Part shown: positions 22,398 to 33,000 of the stretch, piece after piece
Numbering within the stretch: the first letter of the stretch is position 1
Layout: every line of letters begins with the position of its first letter
Origin: a virus
DNA length: 64,000 bases
IMG/VR virus record: IMGVR_UViG_3300025098_003626
Span: 1 to 64,000 of that record
Direction: 5' to 3' (one strand)
The notes under the pieces: model-generated
Databases searched by the model: none
What the model was told of the DNA's origin: nothing
Seen by the model: only the letters and a program-made list of their open reading frames with translations
Translations under genes and position numbers: made by a program

Positions 22398-25355
22398 TTA
22401 TACATTGAATTGGTAATTTGCGAACGGAACATATTGTTCGTTACTATTACCATCTGTACTGTCGATATTGTATCTTTCGATCTCAATATCTAGTTGTTTA
22501 AAGTTAAAATTACTATTGTTAATGTTAAGTATTATACTATCAGCTTCACCTGGTTTACAGTAACATAGTGGTATTGCTAGTTTAAAGCCTAGTTCTGCTT
22601 GTCCTGCTGTTTGTGAAGTACGCATCCATAAAGGGTAAAACTCTCTAAGATTTTTACCAATAGCTCTTATTCTATCTCTCATATTAGTAATGTTACTAAT
22701 ATACTTTCTTTGATCATTACTATCACTAATCTTAATTGCATCACTATCAATTTTAATTGTATTTGTTATTGGACGCAATCTTAATGGATCTGAACTAATA
22801 CTATCATCAATACTTTGACTACTAATAGTTGTACCATCTTGTAGTTCAACTGTAATACTACCGCCTGAAGCAAATGATATAGGTCCTACTCTAGTAAAGA
22901 ATGAAATTGTTCCTGTATTTGCAGGACTAAGTCCGTCACCGCCACGTAGGCCTAAGTCAAAAAATCCTTGTCCTGTACCTACACCAGTATTATCATCTGT
23001 AACAGCATATTGAATTTGATCTGTTGTAATTTTATTTTGTGTTGCAATAGTAAAGTTAGTATTTGTTTTTCCTTTACCTTCATCAGGTTCGGAAGGATCA
23101 ATTACATCTACATATATTACTTCGTATACAGAATCATTGTCTCCTGGATTTTTTGCTATTGCTTTTTTAACAGCACCTAATTTATATTGTTTACGCTTAT
23201 GATTTTTAGCAACCGCCGCAACAAATTCTCCAATAGACTTTGTTTCAATACCTGCATAAGCCAACATTTTTATTTGTGGTTGTAGACCAAACGAATCATC
23301 ATTTGGTCTGTATATACTTGCTGGTGTAAAGATAGTAGGATCAGATATAAAGTTTCTAAATGTATTTCTTTGTGTTTGTTTCAACAACGGCACCATTGAT
23401 ATACTACTATAAAGAGTATCGTCTGGATCAGTTGTTGTAATAGTAAACGTTCTTGTTGTTGCACTAAATTGGAATTGGTCTTGTGCTTTAACTGTAAATG
23501 TATAACTTCTATCAATAGTTGTTGTAGCACCGTCAAATGTTGTTTGTGTTGTTGCTTTGTCTATTGTAGTCAATCCTGGATTACCCGGCTCACCAAATTG
23601 ATTAATTTTACCTTGTAACTGTCCGTCAATAGCAAGAGTAAGTCCTGGCGGAAGTTTACCTGAATCTAATGTGTATAATACAACAGCATTAGGTACACTA
23701 CTTGTAGCACTAACATTTAGTGTACTAACAAAGTTAGCTCTTAAGTTTCCTAGTGATGTTAGCGTGTTCCATGTAATAGCACTTTCAATTTCACCTAATA
23801 GTTTAACTGTAAATTGTTTGTCTTTAGATACTGTTGGATTAAATAATGATGTTGTTCTTTTATCAAAACTATAAAACGACATAGTAACAACTTTGTTTGC
23901 AACAGTTGCTCCAAATGCATCATAAGTTTTATAACCTATGTTTGCAATAGTTCCTAAGAACGATCCTCTTAAATAGTCTACACTTCCTACTTCAATTTTT
24001 GTTACTGACTTATCAGCTGATGTAGATGTTACTCTACCATTTTCTATTGTCCAAACAGATTTATCTATAATATCGATTGCTTTATAACTTTTGTTATCAC
24101 CTGAGTCTGCTTCTGTTACAGGAACTTCGTTAAATACTATCCAACCTGTTGCTCCTAATCCGTTAAACAAACTATCAGCAAAATCAGTAAATGCTACATT
24201 ATCGTCGCCACTCCAAGTTTCACCAACACCAATGTTGTTTGCAAATGGTTCTGTAGATGTAGTTTCTTTAGATCCAATTTGTCTTAGTGCTTCAATAGTA
24301 AATTTGTATTCTGTAGTAACTGCTGGTTGATAAGGAATACGTCCAGCAATCTCACCAGTTGTACTATCAATAGACATACCTGGCGGTAATGCACTTACAC
24401 TACCATCTTCGTTAGAATCTTTAACTGTAAAACTAATAATACCAGTGTTGCTAGTAGGATCGTATACATCAAGGAATAATGTTACATAATTATTTGCTCT
24501 ACGGTATCCTAAGTCACTTGGGGTTAACCAAACAGGAGCTCTTAAGTACGTATTGTCTGCTGTAAACAATCCAGTACCGAGTTGCATAATAGTATTATCT
24601 GTTCTTAGGAAGTCGTCACCTACAAGATAAATTTGAAATTTACGTTTTGCAATTACAACACCGTCGCTTGCACTTACTGTAAATTCGTAGTATCTATTTA
24701 ATTTTTTAGGACTTTGTGTAGGAATATTATAATCATAGAATGTTGTATCGTAGTAATAACTTTCAAAACCGTTTGCACTCTTTACACCAAAATCAAACGG
24801 AGAATTACCATATACATTACTATCAAAGAAGCCACTGCTTGCTCTTTTTTCTAATGCTAGTATTGGTTCAACAACACCAGTAAGTTTACCAGTTGTTATA
24901 CCTAGTTCAATGCCTGGAGGTAGTTCGCCATCATTATCAGCAATAAAATATTCAATATTATCGCCTGCTGGTAAATCAGGATCTATAACTTGTAGTTGAA
25001 AGTCTACAGGACTACTATCTAGTATATAAAACTTATTATTAGGACCAATAGGTAAAGAACCTTCTTCTGTGACCCAAACTGGAGCATCAGCTCCGTCAAT
25101 AGTTAGTCTTAATGTTATATCTTCTTTGTCATTTCCTTTTACTGCACGAATAACAAATCTAAATAACTTTAGTCTTTTAACTTCGAACGGAGTACCTAAT
25201 AAGTTGTCTCCTTCAATTCTTAACCCACCTGGCAACTTTCCGCTAATAAGTGAAAGTGTACAACCAGCTACAACAGGTAATGCAATAGTCTGCGTAATAC
25301 TTTCTTGGTATGTACCTAAGTTGTGTCCTGGTTTAACAGTCCATAATTGCGCCAT
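22398..25355 (-). CDS. Large Ig/cadherin-like tail or fibre protein
   Basis: The product has 985 residues from the ATG at 25355, which has a GGGAG site; a longer frame to 25436 overlaps the upstream gene. It holds repeated beta-sandwich units with the putative-Ig pattern LPPGM/LTLxxTGEIxG (for example LPPGIELGITTGKLTG, LPPGMSIDSTTGEIAG, LPPGLTLAIDGQLQG), as in phage and bacterial surface proteins. It probably projects from the tail and contacts the cell surface. There is no signal peptide, consistent with a virion protein. Confidence 0.8.
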   Translation of the reverse strand: MAQLWTVKPGHNLGTYQESITQTIALPVVAGCTLSLISGKLPGGLRIEGDNLLGTPFEVKRLKLFRFVIRAVKGNDKEDITLRLTIDGADAPVWVTEEGSLPIGPNNKFYILDSSPVDFQLQVIDPDLPAGDNIEYFIADNDGELPPGIELGITTGKLTGVVEPILALEKRASSGFFDSNVYGNSPFDFGVKSANGFESYYYDTTFYDYNIPTQSPKKLNRYYEFTVSASDGVVIAKRKFQIYLVGDDFLRTDNTIMQLGTGLFTADNTYLRAPVWLTPSDLGYRRANNYVTLFLDVYDPTSNTGIISFTVKDSNEDGSVSALPPGMSIDSTTGEIAGRIPYQPAVTTEYKFTIEALRQIGSKETTSTEPFANNIGVGETWSGDDNVAFTDFADSLFNGLGATGWIVFNEVPVTEADSGDNKSYKAIDIIDKSVWTIENGRVTSTSADKSVTKIEVGSVDYLRGSFLGTIANIGYKTYDAFGATVANKVVTMSFYSFDKRTTSLFNPTVSKDKQFTVKLLGEIESAITWNTLTSLGNLRANFVSTLNVSATSSVPNAVVLYTLDSGKLPPGLTLAIDGQLQGKINQFGEPGNPGLTTIDKATTQTTFDGATTTIDRSYTFTVKAQDQFQFSATTRTFTITTTDPDDTLYSSISMVPLLKQTQRNTFRNFISDPTIFTPASIYRPNDDSFGLQPQIKMLAYAGIETKSIGEFVAAVAKNHKRKQYKLGAVKKAIAKNPGDNDSVYEVIYVDVIDPSEPDEGKGKTNTNFTIATQNKITTDQIQYAVTDDNTGVGTGQGFFDLGLRGGDGLSPANTGTISFFTRVGPISFASGGSITVELQDGTTISSQSIDDSISSDPLRLRPITNTIKIDSDAIKISDSNDQRKYISNITNMRDRIRAIGKNLREFYPLWMRTSQTAGQAELGFKLAIPLCYCKPGEADSIILNINNSNFNFKQLDIEIERYNIDSTDGNSNEQYVPFANYQFNV

Positions 25356-25365
25356 GCAAAACTCC

Positions 25366-26055
25366 CTATAGCGTTCCCATATCTGCTTCAACTGCTGTTG
25401 ACCCTGTGAACGTTTCAGTTCCGTTATCATAGTCAACTGTTAAATTATGTGCTAGATATTCTAATGTACTAGTAAACACTGTGGGAACTGCTTCGCCCAT
25501 ATCTAGTGTTAGATATTGTTGTAGTCCGTCAAACGTTCTAATATCTAATCCATGTACATTACCAGTCATGTTACCTACGTTAGTAATGTCATTAGTTTGT
25601 GCGTTTAGTGTTGCTGTAAGTTTAGGATCTGTATCAGTCTGTACAGAAGTTACACTACTAATTGTAAGTGTATTTCCACTTAAATTTGTTGTAGTAGTTC
25701 CACCGCCTGCAAGTGTTAAAGAATTACCGTTAGAATCTAATGTAATATTATTGTTATCTGCAAATACTTGTACGCTAGGAAGTCCTGTTGCTGTGCTATT
25801 AATTGTAATAGCGTTAGCATCAGCCGCTAGTGATATTGCTGTACCTGCTACAATCTTTTTAAACTGTAGGTCAGTTCCACTTATTTGACCAAACACACCT
25901 TCACCTGCACTACCTAAGTTAGATACAGTAGTTGATTCTGTACTTCTAGCATTTAGTTCTGCAAAGTTATTGTTTACTTTTACAAATGCTTCACGTAGAT
26001 CATCACCTGTGCCGTCGTTTGCAATATTACCTATATTTACTATTTGAATTGCCAT
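25366..26055 (-). CDS. Fibre-type protein with NDGTGDxxREAF module
   Basis: The 229-residue protein has N-terminal MAIQIVNIGNIANDGTGDD then REAFVKVNNNFAEL, the short attachment-like module shared with the genes at 29.6 and 30.0 kb. The remainder is Thr/Asn/Val-rich repetitive beta sequence. It lies between the Ig-like protein and the protease with nearly no gaps. It is a probable tail-fibre subunit. Confidence 0.75.
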   Translation of the reverse strand: MAIQIVNIGNIANDGTGDDLREAFVKVNNNFAELNARSTESTTVSNLGSAGEGVFGQISGTDLQFKKIVAGTAISLAADANAITINSTATGLPSVQVFADNNNITLDSNGNSLTLAGGGTTTTNLSGNTLTISSVTSVQTDTDPKLTATLNAQTNDITNVGNMTGNVHGLDIRTFDGLQQYLTLDMGEAVPTVFTSTLEYLAHNLTVDYDNGTETFTGSTAVEADMGTL

Positions 26056-27627
26056 CTATATTCCCCTGTTACTGTATTTACCTGATATAGATGATGAGTA
26101 AGGTATACGCTTATTGTATCTAGATACCATTACTCTGCGTGGGCCACCCATAGCATCATCTGTGTCACCATATCCTGTAAGTGTTCCTGCTTCTAAAGTT
26201 TCACTTGAATCTTTGTGCATCATATCTTTTAGTTGTGCTGGTGTAAGCATAGGATTTGCTTGTAGGTATAATGCTCCTACACCACATGCTTGCGGACTAG
26301 CCATACTAGTACCACTAATGTTACACTGTCTAAAGCCACCACCATCATAATATGCGGCATCTCCAAATTTATTTGTAGTACTTGTACAACTAACAATATT
26401 ATGTCCTGCGGCGTATATATCAACACCTGGTCCTGTTGTACTAAATCCTACTTTATTATCTTCTGTGTTTGACTGAGCATTTAGGCATCCAACCATAAAC
26501 GCATTTACGCTATACGGAGAACTGCCTCGGTGATAGTAATTACTACCGCCTCCACCAAAAAGTATATTATTATAATCATCTCCGCCATCTACATCTACTT
26601 TAAAACTATTATTACCTGCGGCAATACATACATGTACACCTTCATCAATTAATTCTTCTACATCTGCATCAACTGATGCTATTCGTACTGGAGCTCTATA
26701 TCCACTAAAAGTATTGTATGGATAAAGTCCGTAAGTATCTCTTAGATGTGTTCTTGAAGAAAAACTAGGATCATTACTACTACTATATGTTGTACCTCGA
26801 TATACAATACTTGTAGCAGTTCCGTATCCCGAACTGTAGCCCCAACTCATGTTTACTATAGTTGGACGTTTACGTCCTGTAGTTGGATCAATTGGTTTAT
26901 TTCTGTGCCATAATTTTATAACATCAAAACAATTACTAATACTAATACCACTACCACTATCGCCTGTGCCTTCTAGTCCGCTAACTTTAACACTATACAC
27001 TCTTGCATTTTTAGCCCAACCAAAATGTTTACCTGCGGCTGTACCTGCAACGTGTGTTCCATGTCCGTCATAGTCTCTATAATGATTAGAACTTTGCGAT
27101 CCGCTTAATCCACTTTCAGTATACCAATTAATCTGTTGTACTCTTGATACTCCGTTAGCATCTTGGAATTCTGGATGATCAACTTGTAGGCCGCTGTCTT
27201 GTATAACAACATCTACACCTGTACCATCTAACGCATAATTATATGAGCTATCTAAGTTTGTTGACCAAGTTGTATCTTCAGTAACTACACTGTGGCGTCT
27301 TTTACCCCAGTCGATATTTTTACTGCTAAGTTCTGAAGTTCCTTTATAAAAGTTACCTTGATATGTTGTTGTTAAACCAATTTCTAAGTTTTCATCTTGA
27401 TCCGGTGGAATAGCAACATCAACAACTCTATCGTCTTTTCTAAGTTCTGTTGCTTCTTCATATGTAAGAGCATAATGTGTATTGCGTTGAGATCCAGGTC
27501 TTGCATCCGCGACTGTTGCTGATCTACTTGGAATATTACCAGCGCCAGTTTCTTCAATCATTTCTTGATTAAATGATTCGTAGTCTACACCTTTTTTTAG
27601 TGTAACGATATATTCTCGTTCGCTCAT
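26056..27627 (-). CDS. Subtilisin-like (S8) serine protease in fibre cluster
   Basis: The 523-residue protein has Asp144 in VVIQDSGLQVDHPEF, His189 in DGHGTHVAGTAAG, and Ser in NISGTSMASPQACG (about residue 445), forming the full S8 catalytic triad. The first about 90 residues (REYIVTLKKGVDYESF...) resemble an I9-type inhibitor propeptide. It has no secretion signal. It sits inside the late fibre genes, so it may process fibres, help penetration, or act on host surface proteins. The intact triad argues for an active enzyme. Confidence 0.92.
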   Translation of the reverse strand: MSEREYIVTLKKGVDYESFNQEMIEETGAGNIPSRSATVADARPGSQRNTHYALTYEEATELRKDDRVVDVAIPPDQDENLEIGLTTTYQGNFYKGTSELSSKNIDWGKRRHSVVTEDTTWSTNLDSSYNYALDGTGVDVVIQDSGLQVDHPEFQDANGVSRVQQINWYTESGLSGSQSSNHYRDYDGHGTHVAGTAAGKHFGWAKNARVYSVKVSGLEGTGDSGSGISISNCFDVIKLWHRNKPIDPTTGRKRPTIVNMSWGYSSGYGTATSIVYRGTTYSSSNDPSFSSRTHLRDTYGLYPYNTFSGYRAPVRIASVDADVEELIDEGVHVCIAAGNNSFKVDVDGGDDYNNILFGGGGSNYYHRGSSPYSVNAFMVGCLNAQSNTEDNKVGFSTTGPGVDIYAAGHNIVSCTSTTNKFGDAAYYDGGGFRQCNISGTSMASPQACGVGALYLQANPMLTPAQLKDMMHKDSSETLEAGTLTGYGDTDDAMGGPRRVMVSRYNKRIPYSSSISGKYSNRGI

Positions 27628-27635
27628 TTAAACTC

Positions 27636-29549
27636 CTAGTGTAAATCGACCCAAGCACCATTAGCATAGCCTTGGAATTTATTTGTAGTAGTATTGTAGA
27701 TCATGTCACCATTAGTTGCTGTTAAATTATTACGATCATTAGTTGTAAAACTTGCTAAGTTAATAGGACTTTGTGTAACTGTAACTCTATCCGAAGCTGA
27801 TAAATTAATACTAGACGCACTTTCAATAGTTGGCACACCTGTACCTGTACTAACAATACTATCTGCTGTAATACTACCTTGTACTACTAAGTCGTTCTGT
27901 ACTGTAAGATCACTGCTTGTTGTTACTGCTGGAGTAATTGTAATACCACTTGAATCGTCTGTGTCAATAATACCAGAACTAAATGTAAAGTTACCAACTG
28001 ACTCACCGCCAGCGGCGTTAGTCCAAATGCCACCTACATATTTTATAACTTGGCTTTCTTGTGGACTGTTGATACTTACATCTGATAGTGTAGTAATACT
28101 AGTTGTTGATAGGTTTGCTAGATATCCTGCACCGTTTGTAAGTTGATTATTATTTGTTGGAATAGTAGGCTTGTTAGTAATTGTACTACCTGTGTAATCA
28201 ATACTAACACTTGTTAATGAACTAAACGGAATGTTTGTTAAGTTAGCACCGCTTCCATGAAAGTTAGTTGCATATACATTAGAATAAACATTGTTACTTG
28301 CACCTAAGTTATATGTTGCAGTAGTGTAAGGTGTTACATTACCAAAACTAACACTGTCACTTACTTCTGACCCGCCTGCTAGTATTTGGCTAAGTGTTAT
28401 TCCTGTTAGGCTTGCACCACTACCAATAAACGAAGTAGCATTTACATCGCCTGCTACTGTAAGTTTGTGTGATGGATTACTATCAAATATACCAACACGC
28501 TTTGTACCTGTGTCAATTTTTATTGCTGTTTCAACACCTGTTATTGGTTTTACTTTAATATCTAAATCTTGTTCATCTACTGTGCTTTCAATAATTACAG
28601 CATTGTCTACACGTAACTTAATATTATTATTCGTACCAACTGTAATTCCTGCATCACTATTAAATGTTACACTACCGTTTTGTGTATAACTTTGGTTTGC
28701 ACTAATAGAATCAGTAATTCCGTAACCTGATAGTGTAGTTGGTAATCCAACTATTGAAGTAAAGTTACCGTCAAACAAAGTAGGTCTATTGGTTAAGTTA
28801 TTATAATCTAAAAAGTAAGGACTATCAAATCCATCAAGTGTATCAGCGTTTAGTCCGCCACCACCTGATGTTGCATCATTTGCAGGAGCCCATTTAAGTC
28901 CGTCCCACTTTAATACTTGTCCTGGAGTTGGTGGTGTACCTTGTGTATCAACATCTGATAAATCACTAATGTCGTTGACTAAGTCTGGTTTGTTAGCTAA
29001 GTTATTGTAACTGCCAGTTGTTGCTACTGCGGCTAAACTAGGTGTACCAACAATTTCACTATAGTTAATAAAACTGTTTACCCATGCTCCATTATTATCT
29101 TGGCCTGCTGTTGTGTTCCATTTTAATACGTTACTTGATGCTAGTCCTGTTAGGTCAGTAACAAGTCCACTACCTCCGGCGCCACCGCCGCCACCACCTG
29201 TTGCGGCAATAGTAATAGTTCCGTTTAAGTCATCGTATGTAATATCAATTCCGCTACCTTCTCTAAGGATAGCATTTACTCTGTCATCAACTCTTTCGTT
29301 TGTAAAGTATTGATTAGTACCTTCTGTTAATTCTGTTGTAGTTGCGGCTACAGTAGGTTTATCTGCTAAGTCATTCCAACTGCCACTAAATGGATTATAG
29401 TTAACTCCAGCAAGTGTAAGTCCTGTTGCAGAAATCATTCCTGCTCCAGTAATACCTGATCCTGTTAAGTCTAAATTATCACCTATTGGCAATTCTTTAA
29501 GTTTGTTGCTATCGTCTCTGTCAACTATGAGTGGTATTCTATTTGCCAT
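27636..29549 (-). CDS. Tail-fibre-like protein, 637 residues
   Basis: The product is a repetitive fibre: several LANKPxL/LADKPTV and LSGYGITDSI-type motifs (typical of phage collar/fibre repeats), a Gly-run (GGGGGGAGG), and a C-terminus ending in FQGYANGAWVDLH, the common GxWxxL fibre end. There is no enzymatic motif. It is part of the late fibre operon, 9 bases from the protease gene. Confidence 0.8.
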   Translation of the reverse strand: MANRIPLIVDRDDSNKLKELPIGDNLDLTGSGITGAGMISATGLTLAGVNYNPFSGSWNDLADKPTVAATTTELTEGTNQYFTNERVDDRVNAILREGSGIDITYDDLNGTITIAATGGGGGGAGGSGLVTDLTGLASSNVLKWNTTAGQDNNGAWVNSFINYSEIVGTPSLAAVATTGSYNNLANKPDLVNDISDLSDVDTQGTPPTPGQVLKWDGLKWAPANDATSGGGGLNADTLDGFDSPYFLDYNNLTNRPTLFDGNFTSIVGLPTTLSGYGITDSISANQSYTQNGSVTFNSDAGITVGTNNNIKLRVDNAVIIESTVDEQDLDIKVKPITGVETAIKIDTGTKRVGIFDSNPSHKLTVAGDVNATSFIGSGASLTGITLSQILAGGSEVSDSVSFGNVTPYTTATYNLGASNNVYSNVYATNFHGSGANLTNIPFSSLTSVSIDYTGSTITNKPTIPTNNNQLTNGAGYLANLSTTSITTLSDVSINSPQESQVIKYVGGIWTNAAGGESVGNFTFSSGIIDTDDSSGITITPAVTTSSDLTVQNDLVVQGSITADSIVSTGTGVPTIESASSINLSASDRVTVTQSPINLASFTTNDRNNLTATNGDMIYNTTTNKFQGYANGAWVDLH

Positions 29550-29559
29550 ATTCTTTTCC

Positions 29560-30015
29560 TTATAATGCCGCTATTCTAGTTTGGAAGTCTGCAAAGTCAG
29601 CACTTGCCGCTACTTCTGCTTTTAATGTTGTTAGTGTAATTGTCTCTGCTTGTAACGCACTTGCCGCCAATGCACCTTGTGCAGACGTTGCCGCATCTGT
29701 GATTCCATAACCTGCTAATGTAGTTGGCTTACTTGTAAGTGAAGCAAACGTCTGTGCCGGGATAGTTAAGTTTGTTAATGCTGATCCATTTAATGCTGGA
29801 AGTGTACCAACTAATACTGCCGCTGTAATTGTTCCGTTAACAGCATCAACTAGTAACGTACTATCGTCAGCAAATACAGATCCGTTAATATCTCTGTTTT
29901 TGTTTGTTACATCTAATTCAGCAAAGTTATCATTTATCTTTTTAAAAGCTGTTCTTAATGGATCGCCATCACCTTTGTTTACACTAGACCCAATGTTAAT
30001 TATTTGTATAGCCAT
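29560..30015 (-). CDS. Short fibre-type protein with NNFAEL module
   Basis: The 151-residue protein's N-terminus MAIQIINIGSSVNKGDGDP then RTAFKKINDNFAEL repeats the module found at 25.4-26.1 and 30.0-37.2 kb. The middle has the SKPTTLAGYGITDAA motif typical of phage fibres, and the C-terminus is Ala-rich and helical. It overlaps the giant fibre stop by one base. It is a probable accessory fibre subunit. Confidence 0.75.
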   Translation of the reverse strand: MAIQIINIGSSVNKGDGDPLRTAFKKINDNFAELDVTNKNRDINGSVFADDSTLLVDAVNGTITAAVLVGTLPALNGSALTNLTIPAQTFASLTSKPTTLAGYGITDAATSAQGALAASALQAETITLTTLKAEVAASADFADFQTRIAAL

Positions 30016-33000
30016 TATACTCTCCCTACCACAACTTCAACGAACCCTGGTTCATCTCCGTCTTTAGTTCCAACTGCTTTACCAATAACAGTTCCTACTA
30101 GTGGATCGTTCTGTACCATACCATAACCTGGAATTGCACTAGATACAATTATGTCACCTTTCTCAACAACACCAATTACTTTACAAGGTACTCTACCCTG
30201 TAGTGCTAATGCTGTAACATAGTCTCCATGTAAATCACTATTCATTAAATGTGCTGGGTTAGTTGAAACAACGCCAGCAACTTTTCTATCGCCTTTGTAC
30301 ATAGTAGTTGTTATTTCATTCTCGCCGCCGAACACTAAAACAGTTCCTGCTTCATACTCTGCATCAGCTAAGTAATTCTCAGCCAAGTCAGCATATTGTG
30401 CCGCTGTAGCAGTTCCGTAGAATGTACCAAAACTTAATGAACCTGTACCTATATCGTATCCGCCGTTAGTTGCAGGAGTCATAGCCGCTTGTTTAAATAC
30501 TACTGCCGCTGTATTATTGTTAGCAACAATAGCAACTTCACCTGCACTACTAAATCCTGTACCAGCACCTATACCAATACCTGTACTTGATGTACTCTTT
30601 TCTCCTGGTGCTTCAATAAATGAACTATACATCCAGTCTGACGCAATACGTGAACTATTTTGTGTAGCATCACTTGGATCACCGTAACTACTGTTCTGTT
30701 GGAAGAACGAGGCTGTAACACTTGTACTACCTATTTGTAATGAACCTGGTAATGTTGTAGTAGTGTTACTTGGAACTGTACCAACTGTATCAAACACTGT
30801 TGCACCACCCGGTGTTTTCATTGTCATTGTTAAGTTAGTTTGATCTAAGATATCATAGTTATCTAATTTAAATTTCTGTCCATCAATACTTCCATCTGCA
30901 CCTGTTTTAACAATTCTATCAGCAACACCTGTTGTAGTAAATGAACCACCAGTTTCAACAATGTCTGCAAATGTTACTGCACTTGCATCACCTGTGCCTG
31001 TAGCACTTCTAGCAAATACTGTGTTTTGTGCAATGTCTGGTAAGTCAGCAAAGTCAACACTACTTGCTTTTAGTGTTACCCAACCATCTGTTACTGTAAA
31101 GTCATCTGCATCAAATGCTGAAAGTCCTAAATCTGATTGTGCAATACCTGTTGCGTCAGCTCTTGTAGTTGCGGCTTGCATTGCAAGTTTACTTTGTAGT
31201 ATTCCTGCTGTAGGACTTACATCACCATTTACAATTACTTCTGAACTAATTGCCGCTGTTGCAACATTACTACCGTTACTTGTAAACACAACATCACCTG
31301 TAACAGTATGATTATCATAAAGTCCTCCATGGAACATTAAGATATCATTGTTTACTCTGTTACCAATGTCTGCACCAATTGCTTCTGTATCAAATGGTGT
31401 TCTAGCATCCACATATGATTTTGTAGTTACATCTTGTGGGTTAGTTGGATCACTGTGGTTATAAATTTTATTACTACCAGCGTTGATATCACCTGTAATA
31501 CTTGTAGTACCATCTCTAGCAATAGCACCTGGACCAATAGTACCAGTTGCAATAATTACACCGTCTCTATCAAAGTGTAATCTCTTTTCAATAAATTTCT
31601 CTGTAGCAAATTCTGTAGGTACTGCCGCCGGATCACCATCTGCCATAGTATCATCATTACTAAATTCTTGAATTCTAACACCTTGTCTAAATCCTAATCC
31701 GTCTAAGTTACTAATAGCAATTGAAGCCGCAAATGTAACTGTACCTGTTCCTTGGTCTACACTAAAGAACTTACCAACACGGAAGAATCCATCTTGGTCT
31801 GTACTTGCAAAGAACACTCTACCTTTACCACGTTCGTTAACTTCTGCATCTTGGTTTGCACTTATAGTTGGCTCACCGTAAATAATACTTGGATAGTTAG
31901 TAGTATTAAATCCACCAGTACCAATTTTATCAAAGTCATGTCCGTTAGCTCTTAGTGTTGAAATACCAACTGTAATTGTACCAGCTTCGTTGTCTTGTAA
32001 TGATAATGGAATAGTTCTTGTTGCCGCAGGACTAAATCTTACATCTGCCGCAATACCTGAACCAGTATATAGTCCATTGTTACTGTTAATGTTTGAAGCC
32101 GCTAGATCGTTAAGTTCAACAGTAGCATAGGAGCCTCTGTCAGTGTAGTTTGCAACAATATGAGTCTTACCTGCAAAACTAAAGAGCATATCATTATTAT
32201 CAATACGAGCTTGTTGTGTTGATGTTAGTTTTTCAATAGCAAGTACTACGTCACCTGCTGTAGCACCCATTGTAGTACCAGTGCCTGCATATGTATTCAA
32301 TGCCGCTTCTGTATTTCTAAGTGTTAAGTTTAAGTGACTAAATGCTGAGTCCATTACAACTTGGAATCTATCACTTGCTAATGAAGTACCATCTGCGTCT
32401 TGATTGTTGAAACTAATTGTTCTATAAACCTGACTTGGATTTTCAGCATATATTAATGCTGTTGAAGGCCTTGTTGCTGTAACACCACTCAAGTCATCTA
32501 ACAAGTGGTTCTTGTTCATTCTAATTACTGCGTATGCACTTGTGTCATTTGATGCTGTAGGATTGTGTGCGCCTGTAATTGCTGTTTCTAATCCAGTACT
32601 ACCTGAAACACTTAATCTATATATAGGTCTATTTGCGCCTTTACGTCCTGTAGGACCAGTAGCACCTGTATAGCCTCCAATGTTACTTGTTGGTACTGTA
32701 ACAATACTTGTAGCTGTTACTTCGTATGTAGTTACACCTGTTGTTGTATAAATGTCAACTAAACTATTTGGATACGGCATGTAATCACAGTCATATACAA
32801 ATATACTAAATGATCCTGCTGTGTGTGCAAATGTGCCAAAGCCATAAACGTTTGTTTCGTCATTGAAAACCTTAGCAGGCTGTTGCATGTTTCTTAATGT
32901 TGTAATTGTATCAACAGTTTCGTTTGGATCTGATCCTGCCGCAACTAAACCAAAGTTACCATTTGCGTTAGAACAGTTAAGGGCTCTAATCTCTGAACCG

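Noticed and set aside
30961-31311. Plus-strand frames opposite the fibre genes
   Set aside because: They are complements of repetitive Thr/Val/Ala codons with no ribosome sites or sensible protein composition.
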